NCBI GenBank assembly: GCA_021300535.1
Contig: JAJTED010000032.1
Span: 1-32,180, forward strand
Direction of reading: 5' to 3'
Origin: Planctomycetaceae bacterium
GTDB taxonomy: Bacteria; Planctomycetota; Planctomycetia; Pirellulales; UBA1268
Length of the DNA stretch: 32,180 bases
Below the pieces are notes generated by a model. That model did no database searches. It saw nothing but the letters and a program-made list of their open reading frames with translations, and had not been told where the DNA came from. The position numbers were made by a program, and so were the translations under genes. Below, one piece after another: positions 7,199 through 17,518 of the stretch (the stretch's first letter is position 1; the number at the start of each line of letters is the position of its first letter).

Positions 7199-8053
7199 AT
7201 GGCCCGTTCCATTCCCGCATGGTGCGTCGAGCCCCGTGGCTGGCCGCTGGCCGTGGCGGGCGGCCTGCTCGTCGCCAGCGGACTGGCCCACGCCGTGGTA
7301 TGGGCCGCGGTCGGCGGGCCGTGGGAGGGGTCCGTCACCTGGCGGAAGCCGATCCTCTTCGGGATCTCCGGCGGGCTGACCTGCCTGTCGCTGGGCTGGG
7401 TCTGGGCGGCCCTGCCGTGGCGGCGGGGCGACGGCCCGCTCGCCTGGGCCACGGCCGCGGCCCTCGTCGTCGAGGTGGCGCTGATCGACCTGCAGCAGTG
7501 GCGGGGCGTGGCCAGCCACTTCAACCGCGACACGCCGTTCGACTCCGCCGCGTACGACGTCATGACCTGGCTGATCCTCGGCGTCACGCTCGTGATCGGC
7601 GACCTGACGCTGCGGTCCCTGGTACAGCGTCCACGGCTGCCTGCCGACATGCGCCTCGCCGCCCGCGCCGGGCTTGGACTGCTCGCGATCTCGTGCCTGC
7701 TCGGCATCTGGGCGGGCGCCGCCGGCGAGACCCGCCGCGCCGCCGGGCTACCTCCCGAGACGCTCCATGCCGCCGGCGTGCTCAAGTTCCCGCACGGTGC
7801 CGCGCTGCACACGCTGCAGTGGCTGCCGCTGCTCGCCTGGGCGGCCCGACGGGCCGGTGTGGAAGAACACGTCCGGGTGCGGCTTGTCGCGGTCGCCGCC
7901 GCAGGAAATGCATTGTTCGGCTGCTACGCGCTCGCCCAGACCCTCCTCGGCCGCGGCCGGTTCGACATGACGCCGCTCACCGCGGCCATGCTCGCCGTGG
8001 CGGTCGCCATGATCGGGCTGCCTGCCGCGTGGATCGTCGTGCGGCATGGATGA
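7199..8053 (+). CDS. Integral membrane protein of unknown function
   Basis: 284 residues from the ATG at 7199, with GGAGG five bases upstream. About seven hydrophobic segments are visible (near residues 17-37, 53-72, 83-100, 120-140, 160-180, 200-225, 240-280), separated by short charged loops, including a conserved-looking 'GSVTWRKPILFGIS' and 'HFNRDTPFDS'. No enzyme motif is recognisable. The last codons (VVRHG) and the stop fall inside a remnant of a family A repeat (8039-8105), so the C-terminus appears to have been set by that repeat. It stands alone on the plus strand between the tRNA region and aspS. Confidence 0.8.
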   Translation: MARSIPAWCVEPRGWPLAVAGGLLVASGLAHAVVWAAVGGPWEGSVTWRKPILFGISGGLTCLSLGWVWAALPWRRGDGPLAWATAAALVVEVALIDLQQWRGVASHFNRDTPFDSAAYDVMTWLILGVTLVIGDLTLRSLVQRPRLPADMRLAARAGLGLLAISCLLGIWAGAAGETRRAAGLPPETLHAAGVLKFPHGAALHTLQWLPLLAWAARRAGVEEHVRVRLVAVAAAGNALFGCYALAQTLLGRGRFDMTPLTAAMLAVAVAMIGLPAAWIVVRHG

Positions 8054-8105
8054 CGAGGTGGTTTTCGTGCCCGGAGTCCCGGGGTTGCCACCCGGGGCTT
8101 CTTGG
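8039..8105 (+). repeat. Family A right-half remnant, A3
   Basis: Right half of a family A element: GTGCGGCATGGA, GTTTTCGTGCCCGGAGTC, then the right hairpin ending GGGGCTTCTTGGG. The left half is absent. It overlaps the last 15 bases of the membrane-protein gene. Confidence 0.75.
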
Positions 8106-8136
8106 GCCGCGCGGGAACGATCCAAAAAGCCACTGC

Positions 8137-9915
<1,779 letters not shown>

Positions 9916-9982
9916 GGGAGTTTGCCGGGGGGACGAGGGGAGAACGGGGGAGAACGCAGGTAGACGGGACGCCCGAGAGAGG

Positions 9983-10207
9983 CTATTCCCGCGACTGGAA
10001 GGCCGCCAGGAAGAGGAGCACGACGGCGAACAGCAGCGAGACGCCGATCGTGGGCACCGCTCCGTAGAAGAACAGCATGCGGGCCATCCGCAGCCGGGCG
10101 GCAGGATTCGTGCCCAGCGAGTCCCAGCCGAACACGCCGGTCAACGCCAGCGCGACGAACAGCAAGGCGAGACCGAGCGACGACCAGGCGAGGGCTTTGG
10201 GAAGCAT
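9983..10207 (-). CDS. Small two-TM membrane protein
   Basis: 74 residues with two hydrophobic helices (about 5-27 and 47-68) separated by 'GTNPAARLRMARM', a short positively charged loop. It begins 7 nt after the dcd stop and ends 67 nt before aspS, so it is probably cotranscribed with both. The function is unknown. The codon use and GC-rich third positions match the neighbours, which supports its being a real gene. Confidence 0.65.
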   Translation of the reverse strand: MLPKALAWSSLGLALLFVALALTGVFGWDSLGTNPAARLRMARMLFFYGAVPTIGVSLLFAVVLLFLAAFQSRE

Positions 10208-10214
10208 GCGGCAC

Positions 10215-10814
<600 letters not shown>

Positions 10815-10922
10815 GGGATGTTCCCGTGCGGTGGCGGAGGGCACGATCCGGGCTGCGACCGATGGGCGGGATTGTACGCCGCCCACCGCCGCCTTGCCCA
10901 TGGGGCGCGGCCAACGCCCGCG

Positions 10923-11639
10923 TCAGGCCGGCAACCGCTTCACGCCGACCTGCGGGCACAGGTCGGCGAGCATGCAGCCCGGGCACCGCGGCCGCCGCGC
11001 GGTGCAGACGCCGCGGCCGTGCTCGATGACCCGATGGCTGAAGGCGATCCATTCCGCGGGTGGCAGGACCGCCATCAGGTCGCGTTCCGCCTTCACGGCG
11101 TCGGTCTGCCGCGTGAGCCCGAGCCGGCGGGCGATGCGGCCGACGTGAGTGTCCACCACCACGCCCGTCGCCATGCCGAAGGCGGAGCCGAGCACGACAT
11201 TGGCCGTCTTGCGGCCTACGCCCGGCAGGCGGACGAGCTCCTCGAGCGTCCGTGGCACCGAGCCTCCGTGCCGCTCCACGAGGCCGCGGCAGCAGCCCAG
11301 GATGCTCTTGGCCTTGGCCCGGAAAAAGCCGGTGCTGCGGATCACCCGTTCCAGATCGGCCGGCCGGGCCGCGGCCAGGTCTGCCGGGGCCGGCCAGCGG
11401 CGGAACAGGTCGCCGGTCACGGCGTTGACCCGCTTGTCGGTGCACTGGGCCGAGAGGATCGTGGCCACGAGGAGCTGGAACGGACTCGCGAAATCGAGCG
11501 AGCACCGCGCCGCCGGGTAGTCTGCGGCCAGGCGGCCGGCGATCGCCGCGGCGCGGGCTGTGCGGGCCGCGGCCGACTCCCGGCCACGGGCCGCCGGGCG
11601 GGCCGGCTTCGCTTGGCGACGCGAGGTGCTACGATTCAT
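10923..11639 (-). CDS. nth: Endonuclease III (DNA glycosylase/AP lyase)
   Basis: 238 residues; the first 28 are a basic Arg/Ala-rich extension beyond the usual 211-residue enzyme. It removes oxidised pyrimidines from DNA and cleaves the abasic site. The helix-hairpin-helix LPGVGRKTANVVL contains the catalytic Lys144, and Asp163 lies in VVDTHVGR. The C-terminal [4Fe-4S] loop is complete: Cys212, Cys219, Cys222, Cys228 (spacing 6-2-5). It is divergent from the DUF309 gene with 29 bp between start codons, so their promoters overlap. Confidence 0.95.
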   Translation of the reverse strand: MNRSTSRRQAKPARPAARGRESAAARTARAAAIAGRLAADYPAARCSLDFASPFQLLVATILSAQCTDKRVNAVTGDLFRRWPAPADLAAARPADLERVIRSTGFFRAKAKSILGCCRGLVERHGGSVPRTLEELVRLPGVGRKTANVVLGSAFGMATGVVVDTHVGRIARRLGLTRQTDAVKAERDLMAVLPPAEWIAFSHRVIEHGRGVCTARRPRCPGCMLADLCPQVGVKRLPA

Positions 11640-11651
11640 CAGATTTCCGGA
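11628..11651 (+). promoter_or_regulatory. Putative -10 and ribosome-binding segment before the DUF309 gene
   Basis: GCTACGAT (11628-11635), CAGATTTCC and GGAG (11649-11652) repeat the order seen at 7168-7193. The segment overlaps the nth start codon on the other strand. This is a pattern match only. Confidence 0.35.
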
Positions 11652-11668
11652 GTGGCGAGAACTTATTC

Positions 11669-12085
11669 ATGGGCGGCGACGAAAGCACCACGGGCGCCGA
11701 CTACGATCCGCTCTACCTGCGCGGCATCGAGATGTTCAATGCCTGTGACTATTACGAGAGCCACGAAATCTGGGAGGAGCTGTGGACGGAATATCGGGGG
11801 CCTTCCCGACGGTTCTACCAGGCCCTCATCCAGGCCGCCGTCGCGCTCTATCATTTTGGCAACGGAAACATCCGTGGGGCCCGCAAGCTCCACGGCAGCG
11901 TGCACGGCTACCTGGAGCCCTATGCGCCGCGGCACCTCGGCCTCGACGTCACCGGCTTCCTGGCCGCCTTCGACGCCTGCCTTGCGGAGGTGGCGGGGAG
12001 CACCGAGGAGTTTCCGCAGATCGAACTGAATCCTGACCTGCTGCCCGAGATCCACCTCGATCCGCCGCCGAAGCCGGCCGCCTGA
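11669..12085 (+). CDS. DUF309 family protein
   Basis: 138 residues. The DUF309 signature 'YYESHEIWEELW' is at about residues 28-39, followed by 'FYQALIQAAVALYHFGNGN' and a helix with 'ARKLH'. These proteins are small helical bundles of unknown activity, and the HEIWEELW segment is the most conserved part. Residues 105-138 are Pro-rich and probably a tail. The ATG is at 11669, with GGAG about 16 bases upstream and no closer Shine-Dalgarno. Only 37 bp separate it from the Lon-domain gene, so the two may form one operon. Confidence 0.85.
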   Translation: MGGDESTTGADYDPLYLRGIEMFNACDYYESHEIWEELWTEYRGPSRRFYQALIQAAVALYHFGNGNIRGARKLHGSVHGYLEPYAPRHLGLDVTGFLAAFDACLAEVAGSTEEFPQIELNPDLLPEIHLDPPPKPAA

Positions 12086-12122
12086 CACTCCCCGCGGGAA
12101 GCCGCGTCCCGGTCCCGACCGC

Positions 12123-12815
12123 ATGTCCGACGAACCACTCGCCTTCTCGCCCGAGCAGTTTTGCGGACAGGCCCGCGTCTTCCCGCTGCCGAACCTGGTG
12201 ATGTTTCCGCACGTCATGCAGGCGCTCCACGTCTTCGAGCCGCGGTATCGGGCGCTGGTCGAGGAGGCCGTCGAGGGGGACCGCCTGCTGGCGCTGGGGG
12301 TGCTCGCCCCGGGCTGGGAGCAGGCCTACGAGGGCCGTCCGCCGCTGCGATCCACAGCCTGCCTGTGCCGCATCGCCACGCACCAGCGGACGAAGCAGGG
12401 CACCTACAACATGCTCGTCCTCGGCGTCCGCCGGCTGCGGCTCATCGACGAACTGCCGCCAAAGAAGCTGTTTCGCGTCTGCGAGGCGGAGATTCTTGAC
12501 GATCTTGAGCCTGACGAGGCGCCTGCCGGTGCGGCGGCCATCCTCCAGCGGGAGCTGCTCTCGGCCTTCAAGCGGGCGATGCCCAAGATCCCCAACGCCT
12601 ACGAGCAGCTCGACCAACTCCTCGGCAGCCAGATCACCCTCGGCATGCTGGCCGACATCGTCTCCTATACGATCGACCTCGACCTGGAGGTGAAGATGCG
12701 GCTCCTCGCCGAGTGCGACGTCTTCCGCCGCACGCAGCTCCTCCTGGAGGCGATCGCCAACCGCCCCGCGACCGTCACCACGAGAGCCTTCCCGCCCGAC
12801 TTCAGCCGGAACTGA
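12123..12815 (+). CDS. Lon N-terminal (LON/PUA-like) domain protein
   Basis: 230 residues, with no ATPase or protease domain. The LON substrate-binding domain spans nearly the whole protein: 'FPLPNLVMFPHVMQALHVFEPRYRALVEEA' near residues 20-48 is the typical start, followed by 'IATHQRTKQGTYNMLVLGVRRLRL'. The C-terminal half (130-220) is helical. Stand-alone LON domains are common in bacteria and are thought to bind peptides or act as adaptors; the substrate is unknown. The stop at 12813-12815 is six nt before a family B element in the same sense. Confidence 0.88.
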   Translation: MSDEPLAFSPEQFCGQARVFPLPNLVMFPHVMQALHVFEPRYRALVEEAVEGDRLLALGVLAPGWEQAYEGRPPLRSTACLCRIATHQRTKQGTYNMLVLGVRRLRLIDELPPKKLFRVCEAEILDDLEPDEAPAGAAAILQRELLSAFKRAMPKIPNAYEQLDQLLGSQITLGMLADIVSYTIDLDLEVKMRLLAECDVFRRTQLLLEAIANRPATVTTRAFPPDFSRN

Positions 12816-12821
12816 CTTCAC

Positions 12822-12918
12822 GCCTGCGGGGCCATGCATGCTTCACGCCTGCGGCACCAGCCCTGGCCCCCGCAGGCTTGGGCCGTCGCGGCGAACGCCG
12901 AGGGTTCGCCGGGCGGCC
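12822..12918 (+). repeat. Family B element, copy B3, with 14-nt tandem insertion in hairpin 1
   Basis: Hairpin 1 pairs GCCTGCGGGG (12822-12831) with CCCCGCAGGC (12868-12877), but its loop is enlarged by a second copy of CTTCACGCCTGCGG (12816-12829 and 12841-12854). Hairpin 2 (12881-12918) matches B1, with loop GCCGAGG. It starts six nt after the stop of the Lon-domain gene. Confidence 0.75.
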
Positions 12919-13010
12919 GCACCTCCGGGCGACCGTGGCCGCAGCGGGGCGGCGGCACGCGGTTGCCTTCGGCCGCTGCATGCGGTTTTGCCCGGGCCGC
13001 GCGTCTTTTC

Positions 13011-13174
13011 CCAAGAAGCCCCGGGTGGAAACCCGGGGACTCCGGGCATGAAAACCACCCCGCCGTCCATGCCGGATGACGACACGCAATTTCCCGGGTT
13101 CAAGCCCACATCGCATGACACCTGGGAAGTCATGCCACCCGGAGTCCCCCGGCTTCCGCCGGGGGCTTGTTGTG
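13011..13174 (-). repeat. Family A REPIN-like element, copy A4 (inverted)
   Basis: Full-length copy in minus orientation. About 50 bp next to its left end (13175-13225) also match, inverted, the flank of copy A8 (26588-26638), so the duplication extends past the element. From 13226 to 13288 I see nothing recognisable. Confidence 0.85.
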
Positions 13175-13288
13175 CCGTTCGCGCGTGTCAAGCTGAGAGC
13201 AAGACTGGGGAACGCGCAACATCAAAACTTCCGCCCGGGGCATTTTGTGTGGGAGGCTGATCGTCGTTGCCGGTCCCGGCGCCCGCGG

Positions 13289-14494
13289 CTACGGCCACCG
13301 GGCGGCCACTTCGCGGATCGCGGTGAAGTCGATCGTGCCCGCGTCGAGATTCCCCAGTTCGGGATGGCGAAACGCCACGCGGTGCCGTCCCGCCGCGAGA
13401 CCGGTGGCGGTGCAGGGCGTGGCGAGCGGCCGGCCGTCGGCGGCCACGAGCGGCACCCCGTCGACGAGCACGCCGGCCTCGAAGGGCTCGGTGATGAAGC
13501 TGACAGCGACCGTCTCCGAAGCGACGCCGCCGGCCGCGGCCGGCGGCGTCCGCGACACGCCGGCTTCCCGGCTCTGAAACACCGCCAGCACGCCCCCCGC
13601 CGCCGTGGCGACGAGTGCGGCGGCGGCCCAGACGCCTCGGCGCCGACGCGGCCGCGCAGCCGGCATTGCATCCAGCGCCGCCAGGAGTTCGCCGGCGTGG
13701 GCATGCCTGGCGTTGTGATCGCGGCTGGCGGCCCTGAGCGCCACGCGGTTGAGATGCGCGAGCACGGGGTTGGCCGCAATCTCGCGGGCCCGCTCGCCGA
13801 GCCGCGGAAACGCCTCCGCCGGCAACCCCGTGAGCATCTCGTAGATCACGAGGCCCGCGGCGTAGACGTCGGCCCGCAGGTCCATGCGGCCGTCGGGGGG
13901 CATGTAGCGGACGGTGCCCAGCCGCGAGAGGTGGGCCGCTGCGGGCACGAGGAGGCCGAAGTCAGCGAGCTTGAGCGTGCGGCCCACGAACAGACAGTTC
14001 GAGGGCTTCACGTCGCGGTGCACCATCCCCGCCGCGTGGAGGTGGGCGAGTCCGGCGGCGAGTTCCCGGGCGCACCGCAGGCACTCTTCGGCCGGCAGCG
14101 GCCCCTGCTCGAGCTTGAGCGCGAGCGTGGCCGGGCGGTAGGCGGGGTCGTTCGCCGCCGGCCGGCCCGACACGTCGTCGGCCGGATCCATCAGGGAGAA
14201 GAGCACCTCGTCGGTGCGGCCCACATGCTGGATGTCGAGCAGGTTGGGATGACGGGCGATCCGCTGGCTCTCCATCTGCGCCAGCGACACGATCTCCCGG
14301 CCCGCAGGGTCGGTCCTCTGTCCGCCGGGGTCGAGCGGAATGATCTTCACGGCCTTGAGGCCGCCAGTGGCTCGGTTGACGCCGAGCCACACCTCGCCGA
14401 ACCCGCCGCGGCCGATCCGCCGCACGAGATCGACATCGGGAACCGCCGGGGGTGGTGCTGCAGGGACCGCGGTCGTGGTGTCGGGGACGTTCAT
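13289..14494 (-). CDS. Transmembrane Ser/Thr protein kinase with C-terminal PEGA-like domain
   Basis: 401 residues from the ATG at 14494, which overlaps the TGA of the sigma-factor gene by four bases. The N-terminal Hanks-type kinase domain has the glycine loop GRGGFGEVW (28-36), Lys50 in AVKII, HRDVKPSN (159-166) and DFG (178-180), so it should be active. A basic stop-transfer (RPRRRR, 281-286) and one TM helix (about 287-306) lead to an external domain (329-390) resembling PEGA: 'VSFITEPFEAGVLVDGVPL'. It probably senses outside conditions and phosphorylates cytoplasmic Ser/Thr. Overlap with the sigma gene suggests it works with that factor, a pairing known in planctomycetes. Confidence 0.9.
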   Translation of the reverse strand: MNVPDTTTAVPAAPPPAVPDVDLVRRIGRGGFGEVWLGVNRATGGLKAVKIIPLDPGGQRTDPAGREIVSLAQMESQRIARHPNLLDIQHVGRTDEVLFSLMDPADDVSGRPAANDPAYRPATLALKLEQGPLPAEECLRCARELAAGLAHLHAAGMVHRDVKPSNCLFVGRTLKLADFGLLVPAAAHLSRLGTVRYMPPDGRMDLRADVYAAGLVIYEMLTGLPAEAFPRLGERAREIAANPVLAHLNRVALRAASRDHNARHAHAGELLAALDAMPAARPRRRRGVWAAAALVATAAGGVLAVFQSREAGVSRTPPAAAGGVASETVAVSFITEPFEAGVLVDGVPLVAADGRPLATPCTATGLAAGRHRVAFRHPELGNLDAGTIDFTAIREVAARWP

Positions 14495-15222
14495 CGGGCG
14501 GGGCCGTTCTTCGGACGGGAATCTGCCTCGGCGTCGCCCAGCTGCGCCGCCAGAAGCGTCTGCTCCACCTGCACGGTCACGGCCCGCTCGACTGCGGGCC
14601 GCGGGGCGTCTTTCGCGGCTTCCCGCAGCCGTACGGCGAGCCCTGCCGGCTCGAAGACGGCGCCGAGTTCCTTGAGCCGCGCGAGGATCCGCCGGCGGGC
14701 GAGGTAGACGGCATTGCGCGACAGGCCCGTGACCCGCGCCACGTCGGCCCCCGGCATCTCCTGAAGGACGGCAAGCTCGAACGCCTGGAACGTGGCCGGC
14801 GTCACTTCGTGCCGCACGACGTCGAGCAGCGAGGCGAGCGTGGCGAGGTCGAAGGCCCGGTCCCACTCGGCGTCGGGCCGGGCCGCGTCGTCGGGCAGCG
14901 CCGCGAGCGCGGCATCGTCGGCCAGCGGCTGCACGCGGTCGGCCGGCGCGCGGCGGCGGGCGGCCACGGCGTTGCGGACGACCGTGCCGAGCCAGTCGCG
15001 AAACCGGCCCCGCGTCGGATCGTAGCGGAAGGCCGCGCGGCCCTTGAAGACGGCAAGCATCGCCTCCTGCACGATCTCCTCGGCCGTGTGGTCGGAGCAG
15101 CCGCGGCGGCGGGCCGTCGTGAAGATCAGCCGCCAGTACCGCTCGTAAAACTCCTCCCACGCCAGCGGGTCGGAGGCCTCACGAAGCCGCTCCAGGAGTG
15201 TGACCTGCGTCTGCGTGTGCAT
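14491..15222 (-). CDS. ECF-type RNA polymerase sigma factor
   Basis: 243 residues. Region 2 (about 15-85) carries 'YWRLIFTTARRRGCSDHTAEEIVQEAMLAVFKG', typical of sigma-70 region 2, and 'GRFRDWLGTVVRNAV'. Region 4 (about 140-185) contains the helix-turn-helix 'GADVARVTGLSRNAVYLARRRILARLKE'. The C-terminal 55 residues extend beyond a normal ECF factor. It should direct RNA polymerase to a small regulon. The following kinase gene overlaps it by ATGA, and the PEGA gene at 15394 diverges from it, so either may be a target or partner. No anti-sigma factor is seen. Confidence 0.88.
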   Translation of the reverse strand: MHTQTQVTLLERLREASDPLAWEEFYERYWRLIFTTARRRGCSDHTAEEIVQEAMLAVFKGRAAFRYDPTRGRFRDWLGTVVRNAVAARRRAPADRVQPLADDAALAALPDDAARPDAEWDRAFDLATLASLLDVVRHEVTPATFQAFELAVLQEMPGADVARVTGLSRNAVYLARRRILARLKELGAVFEPAGLAVRLREAAKDAPRPAVERAVTVQVEQTLLAAQLGDAEADSRPKNGPAR

Positions 15223-15393
15223 GAGAAGATTGCCCCGCGGAGCCCGAGGCTCGCGAACCAGCCGACGGTCGGTCAGGATACACGGGAATCGACCCGCCAG
15301 CCGACGACCCGCGACAGATTTTCAGCTCGCCGCGCATACGGTGTGAAGAGGCCGTCGCGACCCGCGGCCTGGTCCCTCCCCGGAGCCCTTTCC

Positions 15394-16980
15394 ATGCGTC
15401 TGCCAACCCTCTCCATCGCGGTGCTGGCCGCGGTCTTCAGCGTCGCCACGGCCCCGCCTTCGGCCGCATTCGACCTGCCGGACAACGGGGAAAGTGCGCA
15501 GCCGCCGCAGGTGGAGACGTCGGCGGATGCCAAGACGCGGCTCTACGTGAAGACGCTCCCGCCGGGGGCCCAGGTCACGCTCGACGGCAAGCCGCTCGGC
15601 GCCAGCGACGGGCTCTTTCTCGTGCCGGCGGGCACGGCGAAGGTGACCGTGCAGTTCGACGGCGCCGAGCCGCAGGTGCGGCAGGTGGAGATCGCCGCGG
15701 GGCGGATCACGCGGGTGGAAATCGCGGCGGCGGCGCCGGCGGCCTCCGCGGCGGCCGCCACCGACACGTTCGAGCAGTTCAAGCCGCCACGCGTTGCGCC
15801 ACGGCTTACGTCGCCCCGGGAGCGAATCAACCCCAAGCCGCTGACTGCGATCGATGACATGCTGAAAAAGCCGCTGGGGAGGTCGGTCGATTTTCAGGAG
15901 ACATCCTTTCGGGATGCGATTGCCAAGCTCCGGGATCTGGCGGCCATCGACCTGCTCATGGATCTACGCGGCATAGAAGACGCGGGTATCGATTCCGATG
16001 CGGCGTTCACCGCGCGAGTGCCGGTCGGCGCCCCGCTGGCCGCCGTGCTCGACATGGTGGTTCGTGATATGGGGCTCGCGTGGATCGTTCGCGATGACCT
16101 GATCGAAATCACGACGCCGGACCGAGCCGACCAACGGCTGTTCGTGCATGTGCATGACGTGTCGGATCTCGCCGCGGCCCCCGGCGGCCTGGCGTTGCTC
16201 GGCGACACGATCAAGCGTGCCGTCCACCCGGAGACGTGGAAAGAAAACGGAGGGCCGGGCGTGATCGCGCCGGATGCGGCCTCCGGCACGGCGCTCGTCG
16301 TCTCCAACTCGTGGCGGGTGCAACGGCGGATTGCCGGGCTCCTGGACGTGCTGCGCCGTCTGAAGGCGACGCCGGTCGAGGCCCGCCGCCCGCTCGGTGC
16401 CGCCGGCTACTGGAGCGATCAGCCGGTAGTCGTTGCGGCGCGGGCCGCGCTCGACAAAGCAGTGGACGCAGTCTTCATGAAGACTCCGCTGCGGGACGTG
16501 ACGGCGGAGCTGTCAAAGCGCGCGGGCGTGCCGATCTCGATAGACTTCCGGGCGGTCGAGGAATCAGGAGTCGAGCTCGACGCGCCAGTCTCGCTCGCGA
16601 TCAAGGGCGGGCGACTCGCGGCCGTGCTCGATCGCATCCTGGAGCCGATGCAACTCGCGGTCGAGGTAGGGGACGAGGGGCTCGTCGTCACGAGGCCGGC
16701 AAGATCGCTCGACACTATGGCGGTCGCGGTCTATCCCGTCGGTCATCTCGGCGGCGGCGACCGCTCGGTCGGTTCGCTGGCCGAGTTGATGATGTCGCAG
16801 GTCGATCCGACCGCGTGGGAAACAGTCGGTGGCGAGGCGGCCGTCTTTCCGATCGACGGCGACGTGCCCTGTCTCGTCGTCCGCCAGTCCACCGCCGGCC
16901 ACCGTGCGGTGCACGAGTTTCTGACATCGCTCCCCCAGCCTCGGCAGCCCGGCGCCTTCGCCCCGACTCTCGAACCCTAG
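15394..16980 (+). CDS. Exported PEGA protein with duplicated secretin-N-like module
   Basis: 528 residues from the ATG at 15394, with GGAG about nine bases upstream and a signal peptide (residues 1-25, AVLAAVFSVATAPPSA). Residues 48-112 form a PEGA domain (VKTLPPGAQVTLDGKPLGA). Two similar modules follow. Module 1 (about 153-322) and module 2 (about 353-513) each start with a secretin/TonB short-N-like segment (FRDAIAKLRDLAAIDLLMD; LRDVTAELSKRAGVPISID) and end with a second domain containing 'ETW/TAW', a GG pair and 'LVV' then a helix. The duplication is visible by eye. It is likely an envelope protein. It diverges from the sigma/kinase unit. Confidence 0.8.
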   Translation: MRLPTLSIAVLAAVFSVATAPPSAAFDLPDNGESAQPPQVETSADAKTRLYVKTLPPGAQVTLDGKPLGASDGLFLVPAGTAKVTVQFDGAEPQVRQVEIAAGRITRVEIAAAAPAASAAAATDTFEQFKPPRVAPRLTSPRERINPKPLTAIDDMLKKPLGRSVDFQETSFRDAIAKLRDLAAIDLLMDLRGIEDAGIDSDAAFTARVPVGAPLAAVLDMVVRDMGLAWIVRDDLIEITTPDRADQRLFVHVHDVSDLAAAPGGLALLGDTIKRAVHPETWKENGGPGVIAPDAASGTALVVSNSWRVQRRIAGLLDVLRRLKATPVEARRPLGAAGYWSDQPVVVAARAALDKAVDAVFMKTPLRDVTAELSKRAGVPISIDFRAVEESGVELDAPVSLAIKGGRLAAVLDRILEPMQLAVEVGDEGLVVTRPARSLDTMAVAVYPVGHLGGGDRSVGSLAELMMSQVDPTAWETVGGEAAVFPIDGDVPCLVVRQSTAGHRAVHEFLTSLPQPRQPGAFAPTLEP

Positions 16981-16986
16981 CTGTCC

Positions 16987-17084
16987 GTGGACAAAGCCCT
17001 CCATGGCGTTTGTCCACTTGGCCGACCGGTGGAAACGCAGACCTCGGCGCAGCCGAGGCAACGCCGAGGGTTTCCACGGTCGGC
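16987..17084 (+). repeat. Family B element, copy B4, with nested hairpin
   Basis: Hairpin 1 (16987-17017) pairs GTGGACAAA with TTTGTCCAC around a CCTCCATGG core. Hairpin 2 (17021-17084) pairs GCCGACC/GGTCGGC and GTGGAAAC/GTTTCCAC, but its loop holds an extra hairpin (CCTCGGC/GCCGAGG) before the usual GCCGAGG. It starts six nt after the PEGA-gene stop. Confidence 0.8.
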
Positions 17085-17197
17085 ACTCCTCGCATCCTGC
17101 TCGGGCGGACTTGTTCCACAGTCTGCTAGCCAGCGGCGGCCAAGGCGGCGGCCACCCCACCCGCCCCCTGTTGATCGGTTTCCCGGGATCGGCCACG

Positions 17198-17226
17198 TTG
17201 ACAAGACGGATTTGTGGAAATACGGA
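17198..17226 (+). promoter_or_regulatory. Possible promoter before the antitoxin remnant
   Basis: A perfect -35 TTGACA (17198-17203) is followed by a 17-base spacer and TACGGA, a poor -10. It lies just upstream of the ATG at 17234. If real, it once drove the toxin-antitoxin remnant. Confidence 0.3.
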
Positions 17227-17233
17227 TTCCCAT

Positions 17234-17350
17234 ATGAAGACGACGATCGAATTGCCGGACGAACTTTTCATTGCTGCGAAGAAATAGGCGGCCGAACTCG
17301 GCGAACCGCCGCGGGCGGTCTTCGAGCGGTGCCTGCGGGCCGAACTCGGC
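17234..17350 (+). pseudogene. VapB-like antitoxin remnant with in-frame stop
   Basis: The first 17 codons (MKTTIELPDELFIAAKK) match the N-terminus of ribbon-helix-helix antitoxins. Codon 18 is TAG (17285-17287), after which the same frame continues as AAELGEPPRAVFERCLRAELG, which also fits the family. The frame then runs directly into family A copy A5 at about 17350. No toxin gene (VapC/PIN domain) is seen nearby. I read this as a dead toxin-antitoxin module cut by a stop and by repeat insertion. A short real peptide or a readthrough product cannot be excluded. Confidence 0.65.
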
Positions 17351-17513
17351 ACAAGAAGCCCCCGGCGGAAGCCGGGGGACACCGGGTCGCACGCCTTCCC
17401 GTTCGCCATGTGATGTGGGTTTGAACCGGGAAATTGCGTGCCGTCATCCGGCATGGACGGCGGGATGGTTTTCATTCCCGGAGTCCCCGGGTTTCCACCC
17501 GGGGCTTTTTGGG
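17350..17513 (+). repeat. Family A REPIN-like element, copy A5
   Basis: Full-length copy (164 bp) starting within or right after the antitoxin remnant. Left hairpin with GGAA loop, right hairpin ending GGGGCTTTTTGGG. It is followed immediately by A6. Confidence 0.88.
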
Positions 17514-17518
17514 TTCGG

